NCBI GenBank assembly: GCA_002494495.1
Contig: DACB01000016.1
Span: forward strand, 255,877-319,876
Source: Methanobacterium sp. UBA294
GTDB lineage: Archaea; Methanobacteriota; Methanobacteria; Methanobacteriales; Methanobacteriaceae
Length of the DNA stretch: 64,000 bases
Reading direction: 5' to 3'
Part shown: positions 54,166 through 63,235 of the stretch, piece after piece
Layout of the letters: the number at the start of each line of letters is the position of its first letter
How positions within the stretch are numbered: position 1 is the stretch's first letter
Position numbers and translations under genes: made by a program
The notes under the pieces: generated by a model
The model's input: only the letters and a program-made list of their open reading frames with translations
Databases searched by the model: none
Told to the model about the DNA's origin: nothing

Positions 54166-54609
54166 TCACTTGCATACTTTATCTTTAGGCGTTTCTCCTG
54201 TAAATTCATCCACTTTAATCAGGTGTTTTTCCAAGGATTTTCGGATGGAATCTGAAATGGGTTTAGATTTCCCCTCTATAAAGTCGTAGTGGACAATTAC
54301 TGCCTTTCCACGTGCCTTTAATTCCCCGTGTTGCCAGGCTTCATGTCCAATGGTGAAGGAAGTGTTACCTATTCTGGTTATGTAACTTCTGATCTCCACA
54401 TCTTCACCATAGTACATCTGGCCGATGTAATCAAATTCTGTCCTAACCAGTATCAACTTCCATTTTTCATAGCTTAAATCAAGATCTGGAGTAAATAGAC
54501 GGAATATTGGATTTCTACCTACTTCAAACCATTCTACCAGTGCTATGTTATTGATGTGGCGTAGACCGTCTGCATCTCCAAATCTCGGTGTGACTTTTAT
54601 AGTGAACAT
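54166..54609 (-). CDS. Acyl-CoA thioesterase, hotdog fold
   Basis: A 147-residue 4-hydroxybenzoyl-CoA thioesterase/YbgC-like hotdog protein: PRFGDADGLRHINNIALVEWFEVGR carries the catalytic Asp and the HINN motif, followed by YIGQMYYGEDVEIRSYI and FTIGHEAW. Its substrate is probably the acyl-CoA made by the neighbouring ligase or a related one (inference). ATG 54609 is chosen because GAGG lies 6 bases before it; ATG 54621 overlaps that site. Confidence 0.88.
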   Translation of the reverse strand: MFTIKVTPRFGDADGLRHINNIALVEWFEVGRNPIFRLFTPDLDLSYEKWKLILVRTEFDYIGQMYYGEDVEIRSYITRIGNTSFTIGHEAWQHGELKARGKAVIVHYDFIEGKSKPISDSIRKSLEKHLIKVDEFTGETPKDKVCK

Positions 54610-54670
54610 TTTATTCCTCATTAATTATGCTTTATTTCCTAATTTTATTATATGGAATTCACTTTAGCTA

Positions 54671-55246
54671 TTATAAAGGCGCGTAAACAACTGCTAGTAT
54701 CCTGGCTTCATCTTGATGGGCATGTAGATCGTGAGGTATAACTGAATCGTAGTATATACTATCACCAGCACTTAAAACATATTTTTCCTGGCCGTAACAA
54801 AGTTCTACATCTCCATCCATGACGTATATAAATTCTTCACCTTCATGTGATGTTAGCTCGCAATTATTGACTTTTTTTGGATGTAAATCCACTATGAATG
54901 GTTCCATGTGCCGGTCACTTTTTCCATAGGCCAGTGAATAAAGTTCAAGTGAGCTTTCTTCCAGATTACTTATACTCCCTGTGAAATGGATTACTTCCTG
55001 AAATTGTCCTGATTTCGATACAAAAGGCCCTGTTTGTGACACGTCATCCAGTAATGTTCCTAAACGTACCCCTAATGCCCTTGCTATTTTAAAAAGCGGG
55101 GCCATTGAAGGAATGTATGCTCCTTCTTCCAGGCTTTCTATTAGTTCTGCACTGTTTCCACTGTCCTTTGCCAGATCTTCTACTGACATTTCCTTATTTT
55201 CTCTTAATTGGCGAATTTTCTCACCAATTTTATTATCCTCTGCCAT
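54671..55246 (-). CDS. XRE-family regulator with cupin domain
   Basis: A 191-residue transcription factor. Residues 8-65 are a helix-turn-helix of the XRE type (IGEKIRQLRENKEMSVEDLAKDSG, LESLEEGAYIPSMAPLFKIARALGV); residues about 110-190 are a cupin sensor domain (ELTSHEGEEFIYVMDGDVEL, GDSIYYDSVIPHDLHAH). It heads the thioesterase-ligase group and likely controls it. Three direct repeats upstream could be its binding sites. The start is ATG behind AGTGAT. Confidence 0.92.
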   Translation of the reverse strand: MAEDNKIGEKIRQLRENKEMSVEDLAKDSGNSAELIESLEEGAYIPSMAPLFKIARALGVRLGTLLDDVSQTGPFVSKSGQFQEVIHFTGSISNLEESSLELYSLAYGKSDRHMEPFIVDLHPKKVNNCELTSHEGEEFIYVMDGDVELCYGQEKYVLSAGDSIYYDSVIPHDLHAHQDEARILAVVYAPL

Positions 55247-55301
55247 AAAATCACTATTTAATTTTTTTTAATTATTTTTTTAATATTTATTAAAAATAAT
55301 A

Positions 55302-55352
55302 ACTGATAATCCCATTTAACTATTAACTGATAATCCAAATGACTGATAATCC
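55302..55352. repeat. Three ACTGATAATCC direct repeats upstream of the XRE-cupin gene
   Basis: Exact 11-bp copies at 55302-55312, 55326-55336 and 55342-55352, with flanking bases also alike (AACTGATAATCCCATT in two of three). They lie 56-106 bases before the regulator's start and just upstream of a TATA-like TTAATAAATATT on the minus strand (about 55279-55292). This is a typical place for activator or repressor sites. Confidence 0.75.
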
Positions 55353-55409
55353 CATTAACACTATAAATCGGCCTAGATCTAATAAAACCTATACTTCTAA
55401 TAAAATATA

Positions 55410-55688
55410 TTAAAAAAATATTTGATTGGTATTATTAGTGGAGTTATTACCATTGTCCGTTTGATTGGTCTGGTTTTCTACAACGTGAGTGATTAAATGC
55501 ACTGGTTTAAAAGAGGCATCGTCAATCTGAATTATCTGCTGCTGGCTCATTGAGGTAAAATTTGTTGGGATTAAATTCACTATGGCATCACCACCTAAAT
55601 TAAGGGCGTCAGCAATGGACCCTGACCCGAATGCAACCAGAGAGATCATGAGCACGATGAAAATTGTTCCTCTTTTTTCAGGATTCAA
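55410..55688 (-). CDS. Small membrane-anchored or secreted Asn/Thr-rich protein
   Basis: A 92-residue protein not recognised. A hydrophobic N-terminal helix (GTIFIVLMISLVAFGSGSIADAL, about 6-28) acts as signal or anchor, and the C-terminus is rich in Asn and Thr (VENQTNQTDNGNNSTNNTN) with five of the six N-glycosylation sequons of the protein. TTG 55688 is favoured as start because GGTGAT lies just before it; GTG 55700/55697 overlap that site. It probably lies on the outer cell surface. Confidence 0.65.
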   Translation of the reverse strand: MNPEKRGTIFIVLMISLVAFGSGSIADALNLGGDAIVNLIPTNFTSMSQQQIIQIDDASFKPVHLITHVVENQTNQTDNGNNSTNNTNQIFF

Positions 55689-55859
55689 ACAAATCACCAC
55701 ATCAATTAATTGTATTATGTATAATTGATATTTGTAAATTTTTGATATTATGTAAATTTTAATTAGATTATTTGTCTAATTAATTAAATTATATGCCTAA
55801 TATACTTTTTTGTATTGTAATTTCCATTAAAAATTGTAACACTTTGATATAATAGCCAA

Positions 55860-57638
55860 TTATTCCACAGTGACACATTTTGCCAGGTTTTTAGGTTTAT
55901 CTGGGTCGAGGCCCCTTTCAACACTGATATAATAAGATAAAAGTTGCATAGGAATCACGTATGGTAGGGGTGAGAACATCTCATTGATTTCATTGGGTAA
56001 ACCAATAAATTCGTCTGACTCGGACTTCAATGTTTCATCAGCACTGGAACCCAGGGCGATTACATGCGCATTCCTGGCTTTAACTTCTTCCATGTTGCTT
56101 AGTGTTTTATCACGGCTGATACCCGGTGGAATAACTGCCACAACCGGCACATCATCATCAATCAAGGCCAAGGGCCCATGTTTTAGTTCTCCTGCTGCGT
56201 AGCCCTCAGCGTGAATGTAAGTTATTTCCTTTAGTTTAAGAGCCCCTTCGATTGCTGTAGGATATGAGTAACCTCTGCCAATGAAGAAGAAATCAGTTTT
56301 TTTACTATATTTTCCAGCGATTTCCTTTATTTGATCCTCAGTCTTGAGAGCTTCCTCCATGTAGTCTGGCATATTTTCAAGTGTTTTCAGGAGATCATCA
56401 TTACCACCCATTAGTATCGCCATGAGATAAATCACAGTTAACTGACTTACATAGGTTTTTGTAGCTGCCACACCAATTTCAGGGCCTGCTCTTGTGATAA
56501 TTACATCATCTGCTTCTCGGGTAGCGGTGCTTCCCACTACATTTACTATGACCAGGGTATGTGATTTTTTATTAGCAATTCTAAGGGCTTTGAGGGTGTC
56601 AGCAGTTTCACCTGATTGAGAGATGAGTATTACCAACGTATTCTCATTTAACGTACTTGCTGAATATTCAAACTCCGATGCAAGTATCACATCGGTGGGT
56701 ACGCCGGTTAGTGTTTCAAAGAGATATTTACCAACCAGTGAAGCATGATAGGATGTTCCACAAGCAACAAAGCTTATCTTATTGAATTTAGGGAACTTCT
56801 TAATGATGTTATTGATTTCATCTGCTTCCATGAGAGTCTGTTTCACAGCATTCGGTTGTTCATGTATCTCTTTAAGCATGAAATGATCAAATCCCTGTTT
56901 TTCAGCCATCTCTGCCGACCATTCAATGGTGTGTATCTCTTTAGTGATGCTATCTCCATCTAAATTTTTAATGGTAACACCATTACCGTCCAGAATTGCC
57001 ATTTCCATATTATCTAAGTAAATTACTTGATCAGTATGGCTTAAAATTGCAGAAACATCAGATGTTAAGAAATTTTCACCATTTCCTTTTCCCACAATTA
57101 GCGGACTTTCTTTCCTAATACCTATTATCTTATTTGGTTCATCTACGAACATGATTGCCAGAGCATAAGCCCCTTTTAATTTCTGGGTGGTAGAATAAAT
57201 TGCTTCCTCTAAATTCTGCCCCTCATCTAAATATTTCTCTATCAAATGAGGTATAACCTCTGTATCAGTATTAGAAGTAAATGTATGGCCGGAATTTTGG
57301 AGTTCCACCCTTAATTCCTTGAAGTTTTCAATGATCCCATTATGTACCACAGCTATTCTGTTATTACAGTCTGTATGAGGGTGTGCGTTTTCCTTAATGG
57401 GTGTGCCATGGGTAGCCCACCTGACATGGGCAATACCAGATTTTCCAGATAGTTCATTTAAATCGGGGTTTTTTGCAAATTGATGAATTTTACTTTGATC
57501 CTTTATAACTTTAATTCCGTTGGCTGAAATGGCTATACCCACCGAATCATAGCCTCTATATTCCAATTTTCCTAAACATTCTAAAAGTACTGGTACAGCT
57601 TCATCATCCTTAAGTACACATCCTATGATACCACACAT
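55860..57638 (-). CDS. glmS: Glutamine-fructose-6-phosphate aminotransferase
   Basis: Makes glucosamine 6-phosphate, first step to UDP-GlcNAc for pseudomurein and glycans. The N-terminal glutaminase has Cys2 right after the start Met (MCGIIGCV), RGYDSVGIA, HVRWATHG and HNGIIENF; two SIS domains follow (VACGTSYHASLVGK; SQSGETADTLKAL; GRGYSYPTAIEGALKLKEITYIHAE), ending in KNLAKCVTVE. ATG 57638 must be the start because Cys has to be exposed; GTG 57647 is in the GAGGTGAG site. Length 592. Confidence 0.97.
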   Translation of the reverse strand: MCGIIGCVLKDDEAVPVLLECLGKLEYRGYDSVGIAISANGIKVIKDQSKIHQFAKNPDLNELSGKSGIAHVRWATHGTPIKENAHPHTDCNNRIAVVHNGIIENFKELRVELQNSGHTFTSNTDTEVIPHLIEKYLDEGQNLEEAIYSTTQKLKGAYALAIMFVDEPNKIIGIRKESPLIVGKGNGENFLTSDVSAILSHTDQVIYLDNMEMAILDGNGVTIKNLDGDSITKEIHTIEWSAEMAEKQGFDHFMLKEIHEQPNAVKQTLMEADEINNIIKKFPKFNKISFVACGTSYHASLVGKYLFETLTGVPTDVILASEFEYSASTLNENTLVILISQSGETADTLKALRIANKKSHTLVIVNVVGSTATREADDVIITRAGPEIGVAATKTYVSQLTVIYLMAILMGGNDDLLKTLENMPDYMEEALKTEDQIKEIAGKYSKKTDFFFIGRGYSYPTAIEGALKLKEITYIHAEGYAAGELKHGPLALIDDDVPVVAVIPPGISRDKTLSNMEEVKARNAHVIALGSSADETLKSESDEFIGLPNEINEMFSPLPYVIPMQLLSYYISVERGLDPDKPKNLAKCVTVE

Positions 57639-57875
57639 ATTTCTCACCTCGCCAAATGATACAACATAAATTTAAACAAATAAAATAATATTCATATTTT
57701 CAATCTAATAAGTCAATTAAGTAATTTAAATTAAAAGTATATAAATATTTGATAATGAGTAAATTAATATGGAGTAAATTGGATTATTGTAATTTAAAGT
57801 TCGTGATTATTTAGTGGCTAATAGATTAGTCTCAAATAAAAATTCTTACCGCGAATAATTGGAGTATCCATCAAA

Positions 57876-58625
57876 ATGAACACCAAAAATCATGCATTAT
57901 TGTACCATGGAAAAGCAAAAAGTGTGTATAAAACAGACGACCCAGAAATTGTTATTGTTAAATTCAGAGATGATATAACAGCTGGAGATGGTGAAAAAAA
58001 GGATACCCTGTCGGCTAAAGGTCATCTCAATTCCATAATTTCTGCTAAGTTCTTCGAAATCCTGGAAGCTGCAGATATAAAAACCCAGTACATTAAACTA
58101 TTAGAACCAGGGGTTATGCTCTCGCACCGCCTGGATATGATTCCGCTCGAAGTTATAACCAGGAACATCGCGGCTGGAAGCCTATTGAGAAAGTTCCCCT
58201 TTAAGGATAAGCAGGAATTCGATCCACCCATTATACAGATGGATTATAAAAGTGATGAATTCCACGATCCCATGATAAACGACGACATAGCTGTAGCCTT
58301 GGGCTTTGTAACCAGAGAAGAACTGAACGAAATCCGGAGGATAACCTTGAAGATTAACCAGGTGCTTAAAATCTTCTTACTGGAAAAGGGAATCATCTTC
58401 CCTGACTTTAAAATCGAGTTCGGCAAGAATCACAAGGGTGAAATAATCCTTGGTGATGAGATCAGTCCTGATTCCTGCAGATTCTGGGACAGTAAAACCT
58501 GTGAAGTACTGGATAAGGACTTATTTAGAAAGGGAGAAACAGGTGTGATGGACGCCTACCTGGAAGTAGCATCTCGAATACTGGATGATAATGAAAAGGA
58601 AAAATGGGATATAAAATTGGTTTAA
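57876..58625 (+). CDS. purC: SAICAR synthetase
   Basis: Phosphoribosylaminoimidazole-succinocarboxamide synthase of 249 residues. ATP and substrate motifs seen are YHGKAKSVYKTDDPEIVIVKFRDDITAGDG at the start, VITRNIAAGSLLRKF (about 94), LIFPDFKIEFG-like IIFPDFKIEFGKNHKGEIILGDEISPDSCRFWD (in parts). It heads purC-purS-purQ on the plus strand, divergent from glmS. Confidence 0.96.
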   Translation: MNTKNHALLYHGKAKSVYKTDDPEIVIVKFRDDITAGDGEKKDTLSAKGHLNSIISAKFFEILEAADIKTQYIKLLEPGVMLSHRLDMIPLEVITRNIAAGSLLRKFPFKDKQEFDPPIIQMDYKSDEFHDPMINDDIAVALGFVTREELNEIRRITLKINQVLKIFLLEKGIIFPDFKIEFGKNHKGEIILGDEISPDSCRFWDSKTCEVLDKDLFRKGETGVMDAYLEVASRILDDNEKEKWDIKLV

Positions 58626-58677
58626 ATTAATTAATTAAAGATTAGATGATTATCTGTCAATAATAACAGGTGAAAAA

Positions 58678-58929
58678 ATGAGATACGATGCAGAGGTCAA
58701 AATAAGTTTAAAAAAAGGCATGTTGAACCCGGAAGCAACCACGATAGAAAAGGCCCTGGCACTCCTTAAGTACCAGGTTGAAAACACAAAAACTCTCCAG
58801 ATAATTAAATTCTCCATAGAGGGAGAGAGTGAAGATATAGTCCGCCAGGAAGTGGATGAAATGTGTCAAAGACTACTCTGCAACCCGGTGATCCAAAACT
58901 ATGAGATAGGAATTACCCCGGAGGAATAA
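58678..58929 (+). CDS. purS: Phosphoribosylformylglycinamidine synthase, PurS subunit
   Basis: An 83-residue PurS protein that bridges PurQ and the small PurL in archaea and Gram-positive bacteria. The sequence YDAEVKISLKKGMLNPEATTIEKALALL and CQRLLCNPVIQNYEI is characteristic. It is 1 bp before purQ. PurL is not in the window. Confidence 0.95.
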   Translation: MRYDAEVKISLKKGMLNPEATTIEKALALLKYQVENTKTLQIIKFSIEGESEDIVRQEVDEMCQRLLCNPVIQNYEIGITPEE

Positions 58930-58930
58930 A

Positions 58931-59581
58931 ATGAAAGTTGCGATAATAAGGTTTCCAGGTTCAAACTGTGACCGGGACGTATATCACACCTTTAAACTCG
59001 CAGGTGGCGAAGCTGATTATGTCTGGTGGAGCAAAAGGGACCTTTCATCATTTGATGGTATAATAATCCCTGGAGGATTCTCATACGGTGATTATTTAAG
59101 GGCAGGAGCTATTGCAGCCATTACCCCAGTTATTGAAGGCATTAAAGACGCTGTCAAAGACGAGAAACCTGTCCTGGGAATATGTAACGGAGCCCAGATT
59201 CTAGCTGAGATAGGCCTGGTCCCGGGAGTGTTCACCAACAACATCAACGCGAAATTCATGTGCAAATGGACAGAATTGAAGGTTAAAACAACCAGAACAC
59301 CCTTCACTAACATGTACAGTGCGGGTGATATCATAAAAATGCCCATAGCCCATGGTGAAGGACGATACTATAACGACGAAATAGAAAAACTTAAGGACCA
59401 GGATCAGATAGTACTGTCCTACGAAGGAGAAAACCCCAGTGGCTCCATGGAAGCAATAGCAGGAGTTTGTGATGAAAATGGTTTGGTATGTGCAGTAATG
59501 CCACATCCAGAGAGATCATCTGAATCTATTCTTGGCTCAGATGATGGTTTGAAGTTCTTCAAGGGAATGGTTAATTATTAA
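58931..59581 (+). CDS. purQ: Phosphoribosylformylglycinamidine synthase, PurQ subunit
   Basis: A 216-residue class I glutamine amidotransferase delivering ammonia to PurL. Nucleophile Cys in LGICNGAQILAEIG (about residue 87) and the His/Glu pair in VMPHPERSSES (about 195) are visible, with IRFPGSNCDRD at the N-terminus. It starts one base after the purS stop, with the site GGAGG in purS. Confidence 0.97.
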   Translation: MKVAIIRFPGSNCDRDVYHTFKLAGGEADYVWWSKRDLSSFDGIIIPGGFSYGDYLRAGAIAAITPVIEGIKDAVKDEKPVLGICNGAQILAEIGLVPGVFTNNINAKFMCKWTELKVKTTRTPFTNMYSAGDIIKMPIAHGEGRYYNDEIEKLKDQDQIVLSYEGENPSGSMEAIAGVCDENGLVCAVMPHPERSSESILGSDDGLKFFKGMVNY

Positions 59582-59590
59582 ACCAGCCTC

Positions 59591-59598
59591 TTTTTTTT
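59591..59598 (+). terminator. T8 tract behind purQ
   Basis: Eight consecutive T bases 10 bases after the purQ stop and before the AGGAG of cobA. It fits an archaeal oligo-T terminator separating the purine and tetrapyrrole genes, although the 39-bp gap leaves little room for a cobA promoter, so readthrough is possible. Confidence 0.45.
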
Positions 59599-59620
59599 AT
59601 TAAGTTAAACAGGAGAAAAA

Positions 59621-60325
59621 ATGACAGTATATCTCGTAGGTGCCGGACCTGGTGATCCAGATCTCCTCACCTTAAAAGCAGTAGAAATCCTCAAAAAGGC
59701 TGATGTAGTTTTATACGACTACCTATCCAATGAAAAAATTCTCAAACATGCCCCTGATGCGGAATTAATCTACGTTGGTAAAAAGGCAGGTCAACACTAC
59801 AAAAAACAGGATGAAATAAACCAGATTCTGATTGATAAAGCTAAAAACAACGACCTTGTGGTAAGGCTTAAAGGAGGAGACCCCTTTGTATTTGGAAGAG
59901 GTGGAGAGGAGATGCTAGCACTTCTGGAAGAAGGCATCTCTTTCGAAATAATCCCTGGTGTAACCGCAGCAATAGGTGTCCCCACAACCATAGGACTACC
60001 CGTAACCCATAGGGGAGTTGCCACATCACTGACCATAGTAACTGGACATGAAGACCCGACAAAAAATGAACAACAGGTCAAATGGGATTTCAAGGCAGAC
60101 ACCATTGTGATCTTGATGGGTGTGGGGAAACTGGAGGATAATACCAGGGAATTAATGAAACATAAAGACCCCAATACTCCGGTGTGCGTGATAGAAAGTG
60201 GAACTCTACCAGAACAGAGAATCATAACTGGAACCTTGGAAAATATACATAAAAAAGTAATCAAACCACCCGCCCTGATTGTGATAGGGCATGTGGTGGA
60301 TATATACAAGAAGGCACATTCATGA
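59621..60325 (+). CDS. cobA: Uroporphyrinogen-III C-methyltransferase
   Basis: SAM-dependent enzyme that makes precorrin-2, the branch to sirohydrochlorin, F430 and cobamides. The 234 residues have VGAGPGDPDLLTLKA (6-20), YVGKKAGQH, RLKGGDPFVFGRGGEE and GVTAAIGVPTTIGLPVTHRGVATS. It is the one-domain form without CysG parts. The start is ATG behind AGGAGAAAAA. It overlaps hemD by 4 bp. Confidence 0.96.
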   Translation: MTVYLVGAGPGDPDLLTLKAVEILKKADVVLYDYLSNEKILKHAPDAELIYVGKKAGQHYKKQDEINQILIDKAKNNDLVVRLKGGDPFVFGRGGEEMLALLEEGISFEIIPGVTAAIGVPTTIGLPVTHRGVATSLTIVTGHEDPTKNEQQVKWDFKADTIVILMGVGKLEDNTRELMKHKDPNTPVCVIESGTLPEQRIITGTLENIHKKVIKPPALIVIGHVVDIYKKAHS

Positions 60326-61104
60326 ATGATTTTAGAGGGAAAAAAATTGCAATTACCAGGCCAATTGAGAGGAGCCCCGAGGCAATTAAGATAATTGAAG
60401 ACAACGGGGGAACAGTCCTGGTAGCACCAACACTGGAACTGGTGATCATCAACACCAAACCACTGAAGGACTTATGCCGAAGGGCAGATGAACTGGACTG
60501 GCTGATCTTCACATCGCCCACGGCAATTTTATCTCTGTTTAAACACTGCAGTGATCTTAAAGACCGTTTAAATCCCAGTTGTAGGATCGCAGTTATCGGA
60601 CCCCGTACCGGGAAATACTTAAGTGAACATGGCTTGGAAGCTGATATTATCCCTGAGGACTATACTGCAGAGGGTCTTCTTGAAATATTTGAAGATATTG
60701 ATGTTGAAAATCAGAATATAGGACTACCACGAACTTTAGCAGCTCGTGACATGTTACCCGAAGGTTTAAAAAATAAGGGAGCTAATGTTTTCCTGGTGGA
60801 AGCCTATAAATCAGACCTCCCCCAGGACCGGAGTAAGGTTAATGAAATGGTTCAGGCCATCATAAACAGAGAAGTGGATGCAGTCACCTTCACCAGTACT
60901 CTCACTGCCAGCAACCTCTTTGAAATGGCTGATGGGAAAGATAAGGAGAGATTATTGGAGCCACTCTTGAGTGGTGAGGTTCTGGTGGCCGCGATAGGCC
61001 CTGTAACTGCAAGAGCCCTGGAAAAATATGGTATAACCACCATAACCCCCGATGAGTACACTGTTAAAGCTATGTTAGATAAGTTGATGGAAAAAATGGA
61101 TTGA
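60322..61104 (+). CDS. hemD: Uroporphyrinogen-III synthase
   Basis: Closes hydroxymethylbilane to uroporphyrinogen III. The 260-residue protein has the two-domain layout of HemD with weakly conserved sequence: KKIAITRPIERSPEAIKII, LDWLIFTSPTAI, AVIGPRTGKYL, and VDAVTFTSTLTASNLFEMA, VAAIGPVTARAL. The overlap with cobA supports the identity, since the pair acts in sequence. Confidence 0.92.
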   Translation: MNDFRGKKIAITRPIERSPEAIKIIEDNGGTVLVAPTLELVIINTKPLKDLCRRADELDWLIFTSPTAILSLFKHCSDLKDRLNPSCRIAVIGPRTGKYLSEHGLEADIIPEDYTAEGLLEIFEDIDVENQNIGLPRTLAARDMLPEGLKNKGANVFLVEAYKSDLPQDRSKVNEMVQAIINREVDAVTFTSTLTASNLFEMADGKDKERLLEPLLSGEVLVAAIGPVTARALEKYGITTITPDEYTVKAMLDKLMEKMD

Positions 61105-61193
61105 TGATTGAAGAAGGGATTGAAAAATTAAAGATGGATTTAAAATTAAAATATCACTGATAAATACCATGATAAACGTTCTCTGGTGAAATT

Positions 61194-61466
61194 ATGAAAG
61201 TTACTATCTGGCCGGCCAATATCGACTCTACCAAGACAGTAAAAGAAGGTAGAAAAATTCCCAAAAACAATGCAGTAAACATTCCTAAACTCAGGGAAAT
61301 TTCCCGGGCAGCTACTAAACTGGGCCTCAACCCTGAAGTGGAAAAGGATAAGTCCTATCCTAAATCCTGGTGGGAAAGTTCAGGAAGGGTGATGGTTGAT
61401 AAAAAACAGCCCAAAAGGGAAATTCTTATTAAAATAAGCAACACCATTAAGGGATTTCGTAAATAA
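61194..61466 (+). CDS. srp19: Signal recognition particle protein SRP19
   Basis: A 90-residue RNA-binding protein that organises SRP RNA. It shows TIWPANIDSTKTVKEGRKIPKN and KSYPKSWWESSGRVMVD, typical of archaeal SRP19. The start is ATG behind CTGGTGAAATT. Confidence 0.95.
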   Translation: MKVTIWPANIDSTKTVKEGRKIPKNNAVNIPKLREISRAATKLGLNPEVEKDKSYPKSWWESSGRVMVDKKQPKREILIKISNTIKGFRK

Positions 61467-61646
61467 TCCTTATTAACTGATAAGTTTGTTGATTTTCCCA
61501 TATGTTTTATCCCATTGTTATTACATTTTAGAGCTAATTAACCCTCTTCAGAAAGTTATTTAAGATAATAAAAAGAATATAAACTTAAATTAATCCTTAA
61601 AAGATTTATTTTATGGTAAGATCTTTATTATACTAGGAGCTTGTTA

Positions 61647-63050
61647 ATGGTAAAAAATCCAAAATCCACGATGATGCAAGGATTCCAAAAAGCGCATGAT
61701 ATGGTTAAAACCGCAGAAGACGTAAAGATATATAGTCACATTGATTGTGACGGTTTATCAGCTGGGGCAATTCTATCATCAACACTTGATGAGCTTGAAA
61801 TCGACCATGAAGTTGAGTTTATAAGTTTAGACCGGATTGAGGAGTTACGTCCGGAAAACGAGCTTACCATCTTTTCTGATCTGGCATCAGGACAGGATTT
61901 GGATAAATTTGTGACATCCAACTCTAAAGTTCTGATTTTAGACCACCACCCTCCCGTTAGGAGCCATAACCAGTATAATGGAGGTTTCCTGGAACTTAAC
62001 CCCCATCATTATGGTATCGATGGATCTTACCAGATATCCGGGGGTGGAATGTCCTATCTACTTGCTAAAACCTTTGGACTCCTCAGATTAAGCTGGATGG
62101 GTGTTTTAAGTGCTGTGGGTGATATGCAGGACAGTCACAACGGCAAATTACAGGGTTTAAATCAGGAAATACTTCAAGATGCAATAACCAGTGATCTGGT
62201 GAATTCCTGCTACGATCTTTCCATCTATGGAAGGCAGACCAGGCCCCTATTCATTGCCCTTTCCTATTTTGGAGATGTTAATCTCCCCATAACCAACAAC
62301 CGTAATGAGTGTATATTACTTTTAAATAAGCTGGAAATCCCAACTAAAAATGGTAGCGGTAAACAACGAACTCTCTATGACTTAAGCATTGAAGAAAAGC
62401 AGAGGATATTCTCTGAACTAGTCAGGATGCTGAGCAAAGAGGTCCCCCAGAGGTATGTCAAACACATACCCAAACTTGTCTCTGGAGATACCTATGAATT
62501 CTTAAACGAAGAGATGTATACTCCATTAAGGGATGCCAGTGAATTTTCCACTGCTGTAAACGCTTGCAGCAGGAACAAACAACACGAAATCGCCCTCAAA
62601 GTATTAAAAGGTGATAGAGATGGTGCCCTAAAGAATATGCAAAAACTGACCAGGAAGCATCGAAGATACCTCGCCCAGAATATGGAAATATTGAGGGAAG
62701 AAGGGATGATTAACAAACTGGACAACCTGCAGTACTTTGAAGGTAATGGAATAAAAAGTGAGGTAATTGGAACCATAACCGGGATGCTTTTAAGTCACGC
62801 TGACTGGAAAAAGCCCATAATAGGTTTTACTGATGTAAGCAACCAGAAAAATGGAATAAAGGTGTCACTTCGTTGTTCGAGACTCTTAACCTATGACGGC
62901 ATTCATTTCGGAAATTTGATCAAGAAAGTGGCTGAAAAAGTAGGAGGTAGTGGCGGTGGGCATTCAGTAGCCTGCGGAGCTTATATCCCAGAATCAAAAA
63001 TGGATGATTTCCTGAAAAAATTTGATAACTCCCTGGAGGGTGTGGTTTAA
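61647..63050 (+). CDS. DHH-family phosphoesterase, RecJ-like
   Basis: A 467-residue DHH/DHHA1 protein. The metal-binding motifs are HIDCDGLSAGA (about 32), FSDLASG, LDHHPP (motif III) and GGGMSY/GDMQDSHN; the DHHA1 part ends in GGSGGGHSVACGAYIP. Archaeal RecJ-like proteins of this kind act as nucleases, some bound to GINS in the replisome; which type this is cannot be decided here. ATG 61647 is chosen, seven bases after AGGAG; TTG 61641 is too close. Confidence 0.9.
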   Translation: MVKNPKSTMMQGFQKAHDMVKTAEDVKIYSHIDCDGLSAGAILSSTLDELEIDHEVEFISLDRIEELRPENELTIFSDLASGQDLDKFVTSNSKVLILDHHPPVRSHNQYNGGFLELNPHHYGIDGSYQISGGGMSYLLAKTFGLLRLSWMGVLSAVGDMQDSHNGKLQGLNQEILQDAITSDLVNSCYDLSIYGRQTRPLFIALSYFGDVNLPITNNRNECILLLNKLEIPTKNGSGKQRTLYDLSIEEKQRIFSELVRMLSKEVPQRYVKHIPKLVSGDTYEFLNEEMYTPLRDASEFSTAVNACSRNKQHEIALKVLKGDRDGALKNMQKLTRKHRRYLAQNMEILREEGMINKLDNLQYFEGNGIKSEVIGTITGMLLSHADWKKPIIGFTDVSNQKNGIKVSLRCSRLLTYDGIHFGNLIKKVAEKVGGSGGGHSVACGAYIPESKMDDFLKKFDNSLEGVV

Positions 63051-63104
63051 TTTCAAGCTCCAATTTTTTTATAAGACTTTAATTTTAATAGAAAAACAGT
63101 TTAA

Positions 63105-63146
63105 TTGAGCCTACATCAATAGAACTTGAGCCTACATCAATAGAAC
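63105..63146. repeat. Perfect 21-bp tandem duplication
   Basis: The unit starting TTGAGCCTACATC and ending AATAGAAC occurs at 63105-63125 and 63126-63146 without a difference. It lies 90-130 bases before the winged-helix regulator gene, so it could be a regulatory site or simply a recent duplication. Confidence 0.93.
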
Positions 63147-63235
63147 TCTACTTTATTGTAAACCCAAATGTGTACAATATTTAAATTAAAAAAATTAAAA
63201 TTATTATTAACTGGTTTTGAGATTAGTTGGTTACC

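Noticed and set aside
59797..60309. Minus-strand open frame of 170 codons opposite cobA
   Set aside because: A shadow of the clearly coding cobA gene.
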